A stretch of DNA of 64,000 nt, taken from contig NZ_VTHK01000016.1 of NCBI RefSeq assembly GCF_009765355.1, positions 62,001-126,000 of the forward strand, written 5' to 3'. The stretch comes from Amycolatopsis anabasis. Its GTDB lineage: Bacteria; Actinomycetota; Actinomycetes; Mycobacteriales; Pseudonocardiaceae. Below are positions 16,575 to 24,842 of this stretch, in pieces; position 1 is the stretch's first letter, and each line of letters begins with the position of its first letter. Made by a program: the position numbers and the translations under genes. The notes beneath the pieces were generated by a model. It had not been told where the DNA came from and made no database searches. It saw only the letters and a program-made list of their open reading frames with translations.

Positions 16575-17746
16575 CAAGCACCCCATCCCATCGCCGCGCC
16601 TCCCGCTCGCTCTTCCTCGATCCGCTGCTGGTAACCGCCGCGGTGGTAGGCCGCGAGCGGATCCGGATCGAGCCCGGCGTCCCGGCGGACGTCCGCGAGC
16701 AGGGGCCGGACATCGGTGCTGAACGCGTCCATCAGCACCGCGTGCGCACCGAGCACGTCGCCGCTCACCTGCGCCTGACCGAGCCGCGCGCGATCGACGA
16801 GCAACGCCTTGGCGGTGGCCTCCTGCACGTTCATGATCGAGCGGATCATCGCCGGAACCTTCGGTTCCAGGTTATGGCACTGGTCCAGCATGAACTCGAC
16901 ACCCGAATCCGGTTCGAGCGCTCCGGCGCCCTCGATCTCGTGCAGGATCCGGAAGAGCTGGAACGGATCCGCGGCGCCGACCAGGAGATCGTCGTCGGCG
17001 TAGTTGCGGCTGTTGAAGTGGAATCCGCCGAGCCGCCCCTCGCGCAGCAGGATCGTCACCAGGAACTCGATGTTCGTCCCCGGCGCGTGGTGCCCGGTGT
17101 CCACCAGGACCTGGGCCCGTTCGCCGAGCCGCAGGCACTGCGCGAACGACGTACCCCAGTCGGGCACGTCCATGGTGTAGAAGTGCGGTTCGAAGAACTT
17201 GTACTCCAGCAGGAGCCGCATCGACTCCGGCATCCGGTCGTACACCTCGCGCAGGGCCTCGCCCATCCGGTCCTGCCGGGCGCGGATGTCGTCCTGGCCC
17301 GCGTAGTTCGTCCCGTCCGCCAGCCACACCGAAAGCACCCGCGAACCGGTCGCGCGGCCGATCTCCACGCATTCCAGCAGATGATCGACGGCCTTGCGGC
17401 GCACCGCCGGATCCGGATTGCAGACGCTGCCCAGCCGGTAGTCGTCCTCCTGGAACACGTTCGGGTTGATCGCCCCGAGAGCGATGCCGCGATCGGCGGC
17501 GTACCGCGCCAGCGCCCCGAAATCGTCGACCCGGTCCCACGGGATGTGCAACGCGATGCTCGGGGCGACCCCGGTCAGCTCGTGCACCTTGGCCGCGTCG
17601 TCGATCTTCTCGTACGGCGTGCGCGGAATGCCGGCCTGCGCGAAGACCTTGAACCGGGTGCCCGAGTTCCCGTACGCCCAGGACGGCGTTTCGATGCGCT
17701 GGGCACGCAGGATCCGCCGCGCGCGGGTGGCCGTGTCTTCGTTCAT
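16574..17746 (-). CDS. rhaI: L-rhamnose isomerase
   Basis: 390 residues, TIM-barrel sugar isomerase of the RhaI (Pseudomonas stutzeri-like) type rather than the E. coli RhaA type. Converts L-rhamnose to L-rhamnulose. Metal-site segments visible: LLLEYKFFEPHFYTMDVPDWGT, VLVDTGHHAPGTNIEFLV, GGFHFNSRNYADDDLLVGA. ATG 17746 follows GAGGAAGG at six bases; longer in-frame starts upstream enter the rhaS gene. It is 10 bases after the rhaS stop and one base overlapping with the aldolase gene. Confidence 0.94.
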   Translation of the reverse strand: MNEDTATRARRILRAQRIETPSWAYGNSGTRFKVFAQAGIPRTPYEKIDDAAKVHELTGVAPSIALHIPWDRVDDFGALARYAADRGIALGAINPNVFQEDDYRLGSVCNPDPAVRRKAVDHLLECVEIGRATGSRVLSVWLADGTNYAGQDDIRARQDRMGEALREVYDRMPESMRLLLEYKFFEPHFYTMDVPDWGTSFAQCLRLGERAQVLVDTGHHAPGTNIEFLVTILLREGRLGGFHFNSRNYADDDLLVGAADPFQLFRILHEIEGAGALEPDSGVEFMLDQCHNLEPKVPAMIRSIMNVQEATAKALLVDRARLGQAQVSGDVLGAHAVLMDAFSTDVRPLLADVRRDAGLDPDPLAAYHRGGYQQRIEEERAGGAAMGWGA

Positions 17747-17756
17747 CGAGCCTTCC

Positions 17757-18815
17757 TCAGAAGTCGAACCGGTCGATGTTGTCCTTGGTGAACACCGTGG
17801 GCGGGCCGAGCACGACTTCCCCGGACCTGCCGATCGCGTACTCGCCGAGATTGCCCGCCTTGAACTTCTGCCCTGCCGCACCGGTGATCTGCCCGGAGGC
17901 GAGCGCGGCCGCCGCGTAGGTCGCCAGGTAGCCGAGTTTCGCGGGCTCCCACAGCGCGAACGAGGTGAGCGTGTCGTTCTTGACGTATTCCCGCATCTGG
18001 TTCGGGGTGCCGAGCCCGGTGAGCGCGACTTTGCCCTTGTACTCGGACGAGCCGAGGTAGCGGGCCGCGGCGGCGAGGCCGACCGTGGTGGGCGAGATGA
18101 TGCCCTTGAGGTTCGGATGCGCCTGCAGCAGGCCCTGGGTCTTCTGGAACGAGGTCTGGTCGTCGTCGTTGCCGTAGGCGATCTCGACCAGTTTCAGCTG
18201 TGCGTACTCCGGTTTGGCCAGTTCCCGCTGCATGATGTCGATCCAGGTGTTCTGGTTCGTGGCGTTCGCGGTCGCGGAAAGGATGGCGAACTCCCCCGAC
18301 CCGCCGATCGCCTTCGACAGCAATTCCACCTGTTTCACCGCGATCTCGCCAGAGTCCACCTGGTTGACGAACACGTCCCGGGCGTCCTCGGCCACGTCCG
18401 AATCGAGCGTGACCACCTTCATGCCCTGCGCCCGCGCGGTTTTCAGCGCCGGGGCGACCGCGTTCTCGTCGTTGGCCGCGAGGACCAGCACGTCCTGCCG
18501 TTGCTGTGCCGCGGTGTTGATGTAGGTGACCTGGGAGGCGGCGCTGGCTTCGGACGGGCCGGTGGCCTTCACCGCGGCCTGGAACTCCGCGGCGGCCTGT
18601 TCGACTCCCTTGCCCACCACGGTGAAGTACGGGTTGTTCACCTGCTTGGGCAGGTAGGTGACCTTGAGCCCGGTTTTCAGCTTGGCGTCCGGATTGGCCG
18701 CGGCGGTGTTGCCGGGCTGGTTGCCCTGCTGCCCGGCGCTGTCCTTCGTGGTGCCGCCGCACGCGGTCAGGGTGAGCGCGCAGAGCGCCAGCGCGGCGAT
18801 CGCGGTTCTGGTCAT
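17757..18815 (-). CDS. rhaS: Rhamnose ABC transporter, substrate-binding lipoprotein
   Basis: 352 residues, periplasmic-binding protein family I (Peripla_BP_4). Lipoprotein signal with lipobox LTAC (Cys19). Segments such as YLPKQVNNPYFTVVGKGVEQAAAEF, VLVLAANDENAVAPALKTARAQGMKVVTLDSD and GIISPTTVGLAAAARYL match rhamnose-binding RhaS proteins. Captures L-rhamnose outside the membrane for the paired permeases. ATG 18815 overlaps the permease stop (ATGA). Confidence 0.92.
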   Translation of the reverse strand: MTRTAIAALALCALTLTACGGTTKDSAGQQGNQPGNTAAANPDAKLKTGLKVTYLPKQVNNPYFTVVGKGVEQAAAEFQAAVKATGPSEASAASQVTYINTAAQQRQDVLVLAANDENAVAPALKTARAQGMKVVTLDSDVAEDARDVFVNQVDSGEIAVKQVELLSKAIGGSGEFAILSATANATNQNTWIDIMQRELAKPEYAQLKLVEIAYGNDDDQTSFQKTQGLLQAHPNLKGIISPTTVGLAAAARYLGSSEYKGKVALTGLGTPNQMREYVKNDTLTSFALWEPAKLGYLATYAAAALASGQITGAAGQKFKAGNLGEYAIGRSGEVVLGPPTVFTKDNIDRFDF

Positions 18816-19783
18816 GGTGGTTGTCGCCTTCCTGCCGGAACGGAACTGAGGAAGCGGTTGGCGAGGACCCCGGCGAGCAGCAGCAGGCCGGTGACCACGG
18901 TGAGCGTCTCGGTCGAAACGTCGTCCAGGATCAGCAGGTTGCGCAGCCCGCCGAGCAGCAGGACACCGGCGAGGACGCCGCCGAGCGTGCCGCGGCCGCC
19001 GAAGATCGACACCCCGCCGAGCAGGACCGCGGCCACCACGGCCAGTTCGAGGCCGTTGCCGTTGTCCGCGCGGGCGCTGGAAAACCGCAGTGTGTAGACG
19101 ATTCCGGCGAGCGCGGCGACGGCACCGGTGAGCACGAACAGCACGAGTTTCGTGCGTTTCACCCGGATGCCCGAGAACCGCGCGGCCTCGGTGTTGGCGC
19201 CGATCGCGAAGGTGGCCCGGCCGAACGAACTCGCGTGCAGCAGGACGCCGAAGATCACCGCGAGCACCGCGCAGGCCAGGATCGGATAGGGCAGCCAGGT
19301 TCCGGGCACCGGTTCGATGCCGAACTTCGTGTAGCTGGCGGGGAAATCGGCGACCGCGGTGTCGCCGAGCAGGACGAGCGCCAGGCCGCGGTAGAGCGCG
19401 AGCGTGCCGATGGTGACCGCGAGCGAGGGCAGGCCGAGGGAAGTGACGAGCAGGCCGTTGACCGCGCCGCACAGCGCGCCCACCACGAGCACGAACGGCA
19501 GGATCGCCTCCAGCGGCCAGCCCGCGTTCCACAGCGTGCCGATCAGCGCGCTGGACAGGCCGAGCACCGAAGCGACCGACAGGTCGATCTCCCCGGCGAC
19601 GATCACGCACGTGAGCGGCAGCGCGATCAGCGCGATCTCGCCGATGTCCAGGCCGAGGTAGAACAGGTTCTGTCCGGAGAGGAACGTTCCGCCGGTCCGG
19701 GCCGAGCCGGCGATCGCTACCGCGGCGAGCAGCAGCACGAGCGCGGTCTCCCAGCGCAGCAGTCCGCGCAGCCGGTCAGCCAT
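18812..19783 (-). CDS. Rhamnose ABC transporter permease 1
   Basis: 323 residues, RbsC-type BPD_transp_2 permease with about ten membrane segments. Typical signature IVAGEIDLSVASVLGLSSALIG and the late GGVSIFGGRGTLGGVLAGVLLLGGL motif. Corresponds to RhaP or RhaQ; which one cannot be assigned reliably. The ATG start overlaps the upstream permease stop by eight bases (ATGGCTGA). Confidence 0.92.
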   Translation of the reverse strand: MADRLRGLLRWETALVLLLAAVAIAGSARTGGTFLSGQNLFYLGLDIGEIALIALPLTCVIVAGEIDLSVASVLGLSSALIGTLWNAGWPLEAILPFVLVVGALCGAVNGLLVTSLGLPSLAVTIGTLALYRGLALVLLGDTAVADFPASYTKFGIEPVPGTWLPYPILACAVLAVIFGVLLHASSFGRATFAIGANTEAARFSGIRVKRTKLVLFVLTGAVAALAGIVYTLRFSSARADNGNGLELAVVAAVLLGGVSIFGGRGTLGGVLAGVLLLGGLRNLLILDDVSTETLTVVTGLLLLAGVLANRFLSSVPAGRRQPP

Positions 19784-20807
19784 GGTTCCTCCTCCGCAGG
19801 CTTCTGGCCAGCCGCAGCGAGACGACCCGGTCGACGGTGATCGCCGCGAGCAGCAGCGCGCCGGTGACCGCCTGCTGCCAGAACGCGGGCACCCCGAGCA
19901 CCACCAGGCAGCCGGAGATCGTGCTCAGCAGCAACGCGCCGAGCGCGGCCCCGAGCACGCTCCCGGAACCGCCGAAGATCGCCACCCCGCCGACCACCAC
20001 CGCGGCGACGACCTGGAGTTCCAGCCCGGTGCCCGCGGCCGCGTCGACCGTGCCGTAGCGCGCGGTCCACAGCGCACCGGCCAGCCCCGCGATCGCGCCG
20101 GAGACCGCGAAGGCGGCGAACACCCGGCGCCCCACCGGAATCCCGGCGAGCACGGCGGCTTCGGGCTGGGAGCCGATCGCGTACAGCTCGCGCCCGGATC
20201 GGTACGAGCGCAGGAAGAACCAGGCGACGACCACGGCCAGCAGCGTGATCAGCACGAGGTGCGGCACGCCGAGCACGCGCCCGCTGCCGAGCGAGAGCAG
20301 GCCTTCGGGCAGCTCGGCCGCGTTGACCTGGGTGCCGTGCGCGAACGCGAAATCCAGCCCGCGGAAGACGTAGAGCGTGCCGAGCGTGACCACCAGGCTC
20401 GGCACCCGGCCCAGCGAGACCACCAGCCCGTTGCCGGTCCCGCACGCGATCCCGATCAGCACGCCGATCGCGAGGTACGCGACGACGGGCAGGCCGCGGT
20501 GCGCGGCCGCGAGATCGGCGGTGACGAACGCGGACAGGCCGAGCACCGAACCGACCGACAGATCGACGTTGCGCGTGATCACCACGATCGTCTGGCCGAC
20601 CGCGAGCAGCGCGATGATCGAGGCGTTCAGCAGCAGGTCGCGGATGCTCTGCGGTTCGGCGAACCGCGGGTTGGCGAGCGCGGTGCCGGCGATCACGACG
20701 ACGAGCACACCCGCGATGCCCAGTTCGCGGATCCGGCCCGCCCGATCGATCAACCGCCGGGCGTTTCCCTTACCCGGGGTTTCCGGTGGCGCGGCGGTGA
20801 CCGTCAC
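19776..20807 (-). CDS. Rhamnose ABC transporter permease 2
   Basis: 343 residues, second RbsC-type permease. Signature VVITRNVDLSVGSVLGLSAFVTADLAA and GGVAIFGGSGSVLGAALGALLLS; about ten membrane helices. N-terminal cytosolic tail of ~30 residues. The GTG start (20807) overlaps the ATPase stop as GTGA. Two different permeases plus one double ATPase is the normal RhaSTPQ composition. Confidence 0.92.
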   Translation of the reverse strand: MTVTAAPPETPGKGNARRLIDRAGRIRELGIAGVLVVVIAGTALANPRFAEPQSIRDLLLNASIIALLAVGQTIVVITRNVDLSVGSVLGLSAFVTADLAAAHRGLPVVAYLAIGVLIGIACGTGNGLVVSLGRVPSLVVTLGTLYVFRGLDFAFAHGTQVNAAELPEGLLSLGSGRVLGVPHLVLITLLAVVVAWFFLRSYRSGRELYAIGSQPEAAVLAGIPVGRRVFAAFAVSGAIAGLAGALWTARYGTVDAAAGTGLELQVVAAVVVGGVAIFGGSGSVLGAALGALLLSTISGCLVVLGVPAFWQQAVTGALLLAAITVDRVVSLRLARSLRRRNHG

Positions 20808-22318
20808 GCGGACCTCCCCGCCGCCGCCAGCGCCACGGCCTCCTCGGTGGCCTCGGCACGCGGCAGTTCCGCGGCGAGGCGTCCCTCGTGCATCACCAGC
20901 ACCCGGTCGGCCATGCCGAGCACTTCCGGCAGTTCCGAGGAGATCATCAGCACCGCGACCCCGTCCGCGGCGAGTTCGGAGAGCAGGCGGTGCACCTCGG
21001 CCTTGGTGGCGACGTCGATGCCGCGCGTCGGCTCGTCGACGATGAGCACCCGGGGCCCGCGGGACAACCACTTGGCGAGCACGACCTTCTGCTGGTTGCC
21101 GCCGGAGAGCACGCCGACCGGATCGGTCAGCCGGGCGAACTTCAGCCGGAGTTTCACCGCCCAGTCCCGGGCGAGCGCGCGTTCGTCGCGGCGGCGGATC
21201 AGCCCGCCCCGGCTCAGCGCGCCGAGCGAGGCGAGCCCGGCGTTGCGTTCGATCGAGGCGTCCATGACCAGCCCCTGCTGGCGACGGTCCTCGGGCACGA
21301 AACCGATTCCGGCGGCCATCGCGGCGGTCGGCGAACCGTTCGGCAGCGGTCTGCCGCGCACCCGCACCTCGCCCGCGTCCAGCCGGTCGATGCCGAACAC
21401 CGCGCGGGCCACCTCGCTGCGCCCGGCGCCGACCAGCCCGGCGAGCGCGACGATCTCCCCGGCACGCAGGTCGAAGGAGACGTCGGTGAACACGCCTTCC
21501 CGGGTGAGCCGCCGCGCCGCCAGCACGGTCTCGCCGGGGACGCTGTCCTGCTTGGGAAACAGCGCGGACAGTGCGCGGCCGACCATCCGGCGCACCAGAT
21601 CGTCCGGGGTCTTCCCGGCGAGCGCGCCGGACCAGACGAGTTCGCCGTCCCGGAGCACGGTCGCCCGCGTGCAAAGCTCGAAGACCTCGTCCAGCCGGTG
21701 CGAGACGAACAGCACCGCCACCCCGTGTTCGAGCAGCGCCCGGGCCACCCCGAACAACCGGCCGGTCTCGGCCGGGGACAGCGCCGCGGTGGGCTCGTCC
21801 ATCACGATCACGCGCGCGTCGAAGGACAGCGCCTTGGCGATCTCGATGACCTGCTGGTCGGCGATGGACAGGCCGCGGGCCGGGCGCGCGGGATCGAGGT
21901 CGACGCCCAGCCGGTCGAACAGCGCGCGCACCGTCGCGTGCAGGGCGCGGGTGTCGATCCGCCGCCCGGCCCGGAGCGGCTGGCGGCCCATGAAGACGTT
22001 CTCGGCGACGGAAAGATCGCCGAACAGCGTGGGTTCCTGGTAGATCACCGCGATACCGGCGGCACGCGCGTCGCCGGGACCGGTGAACCGCCGCGGCAGG
22101 CCGTCCACCAGCAGCGCGCCGCGTTCCGGCCGGTGCACCCCGGCGAGCACCTTGATCAGGGTCGATTTTCCCGCGCCGTTCTCGCCGAGCAGGGCGTGCG
22201 CGGTGCCCGGTTCCAGCAGGAGGGAAACCTCGGACAGGGCACGCACCGGGCCGAAGTTCTTCGACACCCCGCGCAGCTCGACGACCGGGGCCGAGGCGTT
22301 ACCAGAGGGCTGCTGCAC
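20804..22318 (-). CDS. rhaT: Rhamnose ABC transporter, double ATP-binding protein
   Basis: 504 residues with two ABC domains. Domain 1 has Walker A GENGAGKST, signature-like LSIADQQ and Walker B VIVMDEPTAALS. Domain 2 has the degenerate Walker A LVGAGRSE usual for the carbohydrate CUT2 family, signature LSGGNQQK and Walker B VLIVDEPTRGID. The GTG start at 22318 has GGAGGAG seven bases upstream. First gene of the seven-gene rhamnose operon, divergent from the LacI regulator. Confidence 0.93.
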   Translation of the reverse strand: MQQPSGNASAPVVELRGVSKNFGPVRALSEVSLLLEPGTAHALLGENGAGKSTLIKVLAGVHRPERGALLVDGLPRRFTGPGDARAAGIAVIYQEPTLFGDLSVAENVFMGRQPLRAGRRIDTRALHATVRALFDRLGVDLDPARPARGLSIADQQVIEIAKALSFDARVIVMDEPTAALSPAETGRLFGVARALLEHGVAVLFVSHRLDEVFELCTRATVLRDGELVWSGALAGKTPDDLVRRMVGRALSALFPKQDSVPGETVLAARRLTREGVFTDVSFDLRAGEIVALAGLVGAGRSEVARAVFGIDRLDAGEVRVRGRPLPNGSPTAAMAAGIGFVPEDRRQQGLVMDASIERNAGLASLGALSRGGLIRRRDERALARDWAVKLRLKFARLTDPVGVLSGGNQQKVVLAKWLSRGPRVLIVDEPTRGIDVATKAEVHRLLSELAADGVAVLMISSELPEVLGMADRVLVMHEGRLAAELPRAEATEEAVALAAAGRSA

Positions 22319-22341
22319 CGGGCCACTCCTCCGCGTGAATA

Positions 22342-22418
22342 AATCGTTTCAATCACGGGGCCTGAGCTAGCGTGCGGGTTCGGTGTGATTTGTGTCAAGT
22401 GGTGTTGAGACGTTTCAA
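22342..22418. promoter_or_regulatory. LacI-type operators between rhaT and its regulator
   Basis: The 125-base divergent region has two similar sites: TTGAGACGTTTCAA at 22405-22418, a 14-base palindrome with one mismatched pair and the central CG typical of LacI operators, and AATCGTTTCAAT at 22342-22353, which shares CGTTTCAA and reads TTGAAACGATT on the other strand. One is next to the rhaT promoter and one next to the regulator, so repression of both directions is likely, with rhamnose or a derivative as inducer (inference). Confidence 0.72.
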
Positions 22419-22443
22419 GTTAGGATGCGCGGGTGGAGCAGGG

Positions 22444-23490
22444 ATGAAGCCGCCGGTCAGCATGCGCGAGGTGGCCGAACGGGCCAAGGTCTCGCTGGGC
22501 ACCGTGTCGAACGTGCTGAACAAGCCCGAAATGGTGGCCGCGGGGACCCGGGAACGCGTTCTCGCGGCGATCTCCGAGCTCGGGTTCGTGCGCAACGAGT
22601 CCGCGCGCCAGCTGCGCTCGGGTACCGCGCGCGCGATCGGCCTGGTCGTCCTGGACGTGGGAAACCCGTTCTTCACCGATGTCGCGCGCGGGGTCGAGGA
22701 GGCGGCAAGCCGGGCCGGGCACGCGGTCATCCTGTGCAACAGCGACGAATCTCCGGCACGCGAGGCGCGGCACCTGGAACTGCTGGCGGAACAACGGGTG
22801 CACGGCGCGCTGATCACCCCGGCGGGCGCGTCGCTGGACGGGATCCGGCGACTGCAGCAGCGCGGGGTTTCGGTGGTGCTGCTGGATCATCCGAGCGAGG
22901 AAGCGGATCTGTGCTCGGTCGCCGTCGACGACCGGACCGGCGGCGAACTGGCGATCAACCACCTGCTGGCCGAGGGCTACCGCGAGATCGTGCTGGTGAA
23001 CGGTCCCGCGCGGATCCACCAGGCACGCGAGCGCCGGCGGGGCGCCTTCGACGCGCTGCGCAAGGGCGGGCACGACCGGAACCTGCTCACCGTGCTGGAA
23101 GTCCCGGCGCTCAACGTGGCGTGCGGGCTGCGCGCCGGGGAGGAACTGCTCGCGCGCCGGTCGACTCCCCCGGCGGTGTTCTGCGCCAACGATCTGCTCG
23201 CCCTCGGTGTGCTGCAGGCCATGGTGCGCGCCGGAAAGCGGGTGCCGGAGGAGGTCGCGATCGTCGGCTACGACGACATCGATTTCGCCGCCGCGGCCGC
23301 GGTGCCGCTGACCTCGGTCCGGCAACCCCGCGAGCTGATCGGCCGCACCGCGGCGGAACTCGTGATGGCCGAGTCGACCGCCCGCGAACACCACGAACAT
23401 CAGCGGGTGCTGTTCACCCCGGAACTGGTCGTCCGCGAATCCAGCCGCCGCCCGCGCCGCCGCCGGCAACCGACCGGACAACGGTCGTGA
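22444..23490 (+). CDS. LacI-family regulator of the rhamnose operon
   Basis: 348 residues. N-terminal HTH with the LacI hinge (VSMREVAERAKVSLGTVSNVLNKPEMVAAGTRERVLAAISELGFVRNESARQLRSG), then a periplasmic-binding-like effector domain (IGLVVLDVGNPFFTDVARGVEEAASRAGH, VAIVGYDDIDFAAAAAVPLTSVRQP). ATG 22444 is preferred; the ORF extends further upstream only through operator sequence. A hairpin starts at its stop codon. Divergent position next to rhaT strongly suggests it is the local rhamnose repressor. Confidence 0.9.
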   Translation: MKPPVSMREVAERAKVSLGTVSNVLNKPEMVAAGTRERVLAAISELGFVRNESARQLRSGTARAIGLVVLDVGNPFFTDVARGVEEAASRAGHAVILCNSDESPAREARHLELLAEQRVHGALITPAGASLDGIRRLQQRGVSVVLLDHPSEEADLCSVAVDDRTGGELAINHLLAEGYREIVLVNGPARIHQARERRRGAFDALRKGGHDRNLLTVLEVPALNVACGLRAGEELLARRSTPPAVFCANDLLALGVLQAMVRAGKRVPEEVAIVGYDDIDFAAAAAVPLTSVRQPRELIGRTAAELVMAESTAREHHEHQRVLFTPELVVRESSRRPRRRRQPTGQRS

Positions 23491-23530
23491 GTGGACAGAC
23501 CGGTTCTAACCGGCCGGAACACTCACGACC
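23483..23530. terminator. GTCGTGAGTG hairpin at the end of the LacI gene
   Basis: Arms GGTCGTGAGTG (23483-23493) and CACTCACGACC (23520-23530) pair perfectly and enclose a second inverted repeat, CCGGTT-CT-AACCGG (23500-23513). The lacI stop codon lies inside the left arm. It sits between convergent genes, so it can terminate both directions. A near-identical element occurs at 58098-58147. Confidence 0.75.
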
Positions 23531-23565
23531 CCGAGGCTCGGCGCCCTCGCGTGTGCGGGGGATGC

Positions 23566-23982
23566 CTACCCGCGCGCGGTGATTTGCTGGACGGCCCATT
23601 CGTTGCCGTCCGGATCGGCGAAGAAGGCGAAGCCGACGTTGTTGAGGTCCTCGCCCTCCTTGCTCGGGCGGAAACCCTCCGGACCGGCGACCTGGACCTC
23701 GCTGACTTCCACTCCGCGTTCGGCGAGTTCTTCGCGCGCCGCGTGGACGTCGGGTACCACGAGCTGCAGGCCCTTCAGGGAACCCGGCGGCATCTGCGGG
23801 ACAACACCTTCGCCCACCACGATCGAGCAACCCGAACCGGGCGGGGTGAGCTGGACGATGCGGTTCCCCTCGCCGAACCTGCTGTCGTGGTCCACGGCGA
23901 AACCGACCTTCTCGGCGTAGAAGGCCTTGGCGCGGTCCAGATCCGCGACGGGGACCACGACCACTTCCAGGGTCCACTTCAT
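23566..23982 (-). CDS. VOC-family (glyoxalase/dioxygenase-like) protein
   Basis: 138 residues, two beta-alpha-beta-beta-beta modules: VVVVPVADLDRAKAFYAEKVGFAVDHDSRFGEGNRIVQLTPPGSGCSIVVG and GLQLVVPDVHAAREELAERGVEVSEVQ...GFAFFADPDGNEWAVQQI. The final Glu in the GNEWAVQQ segment is the usual metal position. Substrate unknown. ATG 23982 overlaps the AHSA1 stop as ATGA: third gene of the ArsR operon. Confidence 0.88.
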   Translation of the reverse strand: MKWTLEVVVVPVADLDRAKAFYAEKVGFAVDHDSRFGEGNRIVQLTPPGSGCSIVVGEGVVPQMPPGSLKGLQLVVPDVHAAREELAERGVEVSEVQVAGPEGFRPSKEGEDLNNVGFAFFADPDGNEWAVQQITARG

Positions 23983-24467
23983 GCGGTGACGTCCTTTCGT
24001 TGCTGGGCGAGCAGTTCGGCGAGCCGGTCGTAGCCTTCGCCGACACCGCGTTCCATCGGGGATGCGAGCACCAGATCGCGGACCTCCCGCGACGGGAAGA
24101 GCAGGGTGCTGGTCATGGTGGTGCGGCCGCCGTCCTCGGTGAGGACCGTGGTGACCAGTGCCTCGCCCGGAAACCACTGGTCGTCGTAGGACTCGGTGTA
24201 GACCAGGCGATCGGGCGCGGAGATTTCGCGGTACACGCCGCCGTGGCCCATGTCGGCTCCACCCGGTCCGCGGGAGACGAACCGCCACGCGCCGCCCACG
24301 CGCAGATCGATCTCGCAGACGACGAGGTGCCAGCCCCGGGCGCCGAACCACTGCCTGAGCAGTTCGGGTTTGGTCCAGGCGTCGAAGACCAGGCGGCGCG
24401 GGGCGTCGAACCCGCGCGTCAGCACGATTTCCGTCTCGCTCGGCGTGGTTACGCGCACGGTGTTCAT
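23979..24467 (-). CDS. SRPBCC/AHSA1-domain protein
   Basis: 162 residues, Aha1-like SRPBCC fold: VLTRGFDAPRRLVFDAWTKPELLRQWFGARGWHLVVCEIDLRVGGAWRFVSRGPGG and YTESYDDQWFPGEALVTTVLTEDGGRTTMTSTLLFPSREVRDLVL. Proteins of this type are very often encoded directly behind an ArsR repressor, as here. ATG 24467 overlaps the arsR stop (ATGA). Biochemical role unknown. Confidence 0.87.
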   Translation of the reverse strand: MNTVRVTTPSETEIVLTRGFDAPRRLVFDAWTKPELLRQWFGARGWHLVVCEIDLRVGGAWRFVSRGPGGADMGHGGVYREISAPDRLVYTESYDDQWFPGEALVTTVLTEDGGRTTMTSTLLFPSREVRDLVLASPMERGVGEGYDRLAELLAQQRKDVTA

Positions 24468-24820
24468 GCCCGCCCTTCCTCGTCGGCCTTGAGCCGGCCG
24501 AGCAACGAGTCCAGCTGCCGGAAGTTCTCTTCCCAGTAGTCGCGGTAGTTCTCCAGCCAGTCGGTGGCCGCCTTGAGCGGGCGCGCCTCCAACCGGCACG
24601 GCCGCCGCTGCGCGTCCCGGCCCCGCGAGACGAGCCCGGCCCGCTCCAGCACCTTGAGGTGCTTGGAAATCGCGGGCTGGCTCATCGCGAAGGGCGCCGC
24701 CAGTTCGGTCACGGTGGCCGCACCCGAAGCCAGGCGGGCGAGGATGGCCCGCCTGGTCGGGTCGGCCAATGCCGCGAACGTGGCGTCGAGCCGCTCGTCT
24801 TCATAACCAAGTAGTTTCAT
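24464..24820 (-). CDS. ArsR/SdpR-type repressor
   Basis: 118 residues. Winged helix: ATFAALADPTRRAILARLASGAATVTELAAPFAMSQPAISKHLKVLERAGLVSRGRDAQRRPCRLEARPL, with C-terminal dimerisation helix DWLENYRDYWEENFRQLDSLLGRLK. No metal-site Cys motif, so not an arsenic sensor. ATG 24820 is preferred to GTG 24826, which would lie inside the operator. Heads an ArsR-AHSA1-VOC operon with two four-base overlaps. Likely autoregulated through the palindromes at its start. Confidence 0.88.
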   Translation of the reverse strand: MKLLGYEDERLDATFAALADPTRRAILARLASGAATVTELAAPFAMSQPAISKHLKVLERAGLVSRGRDAQRRPCRLEARPLKAATDWLENYRDYWEENFRQLDSLLGRLKADEEGRA

Positions 24821-24832
24821 AACCACCTGGTT
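24805..24832. promoter_or_regulatory. Tandem AACCANNTGGTT operators at the arsR start
   Basis: AACCACCTGGTT at 24821-24832 fits the palindrome AACCANNTGGTT exactly, and AACCAAGTAGTT at 24805-24816 fits with one mismatch; the second one covers codons 2-6 of arsR. Centres are 16 bases apart. The same palindrome, AACCACTTGGTT, occurs once more upstream of the DinB gene at 34148-34159. Confidence 0.6.
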
Positions 24833-24842
24833 TTGTACTTGC

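Noticed and set aside
24464..24820. Arsenic-type ArsR metal sensor
   Set aside because: No Cys metal-site motif; neighbours are AHSA1 and VOC proteins, as in SdpR-type repressor operons.
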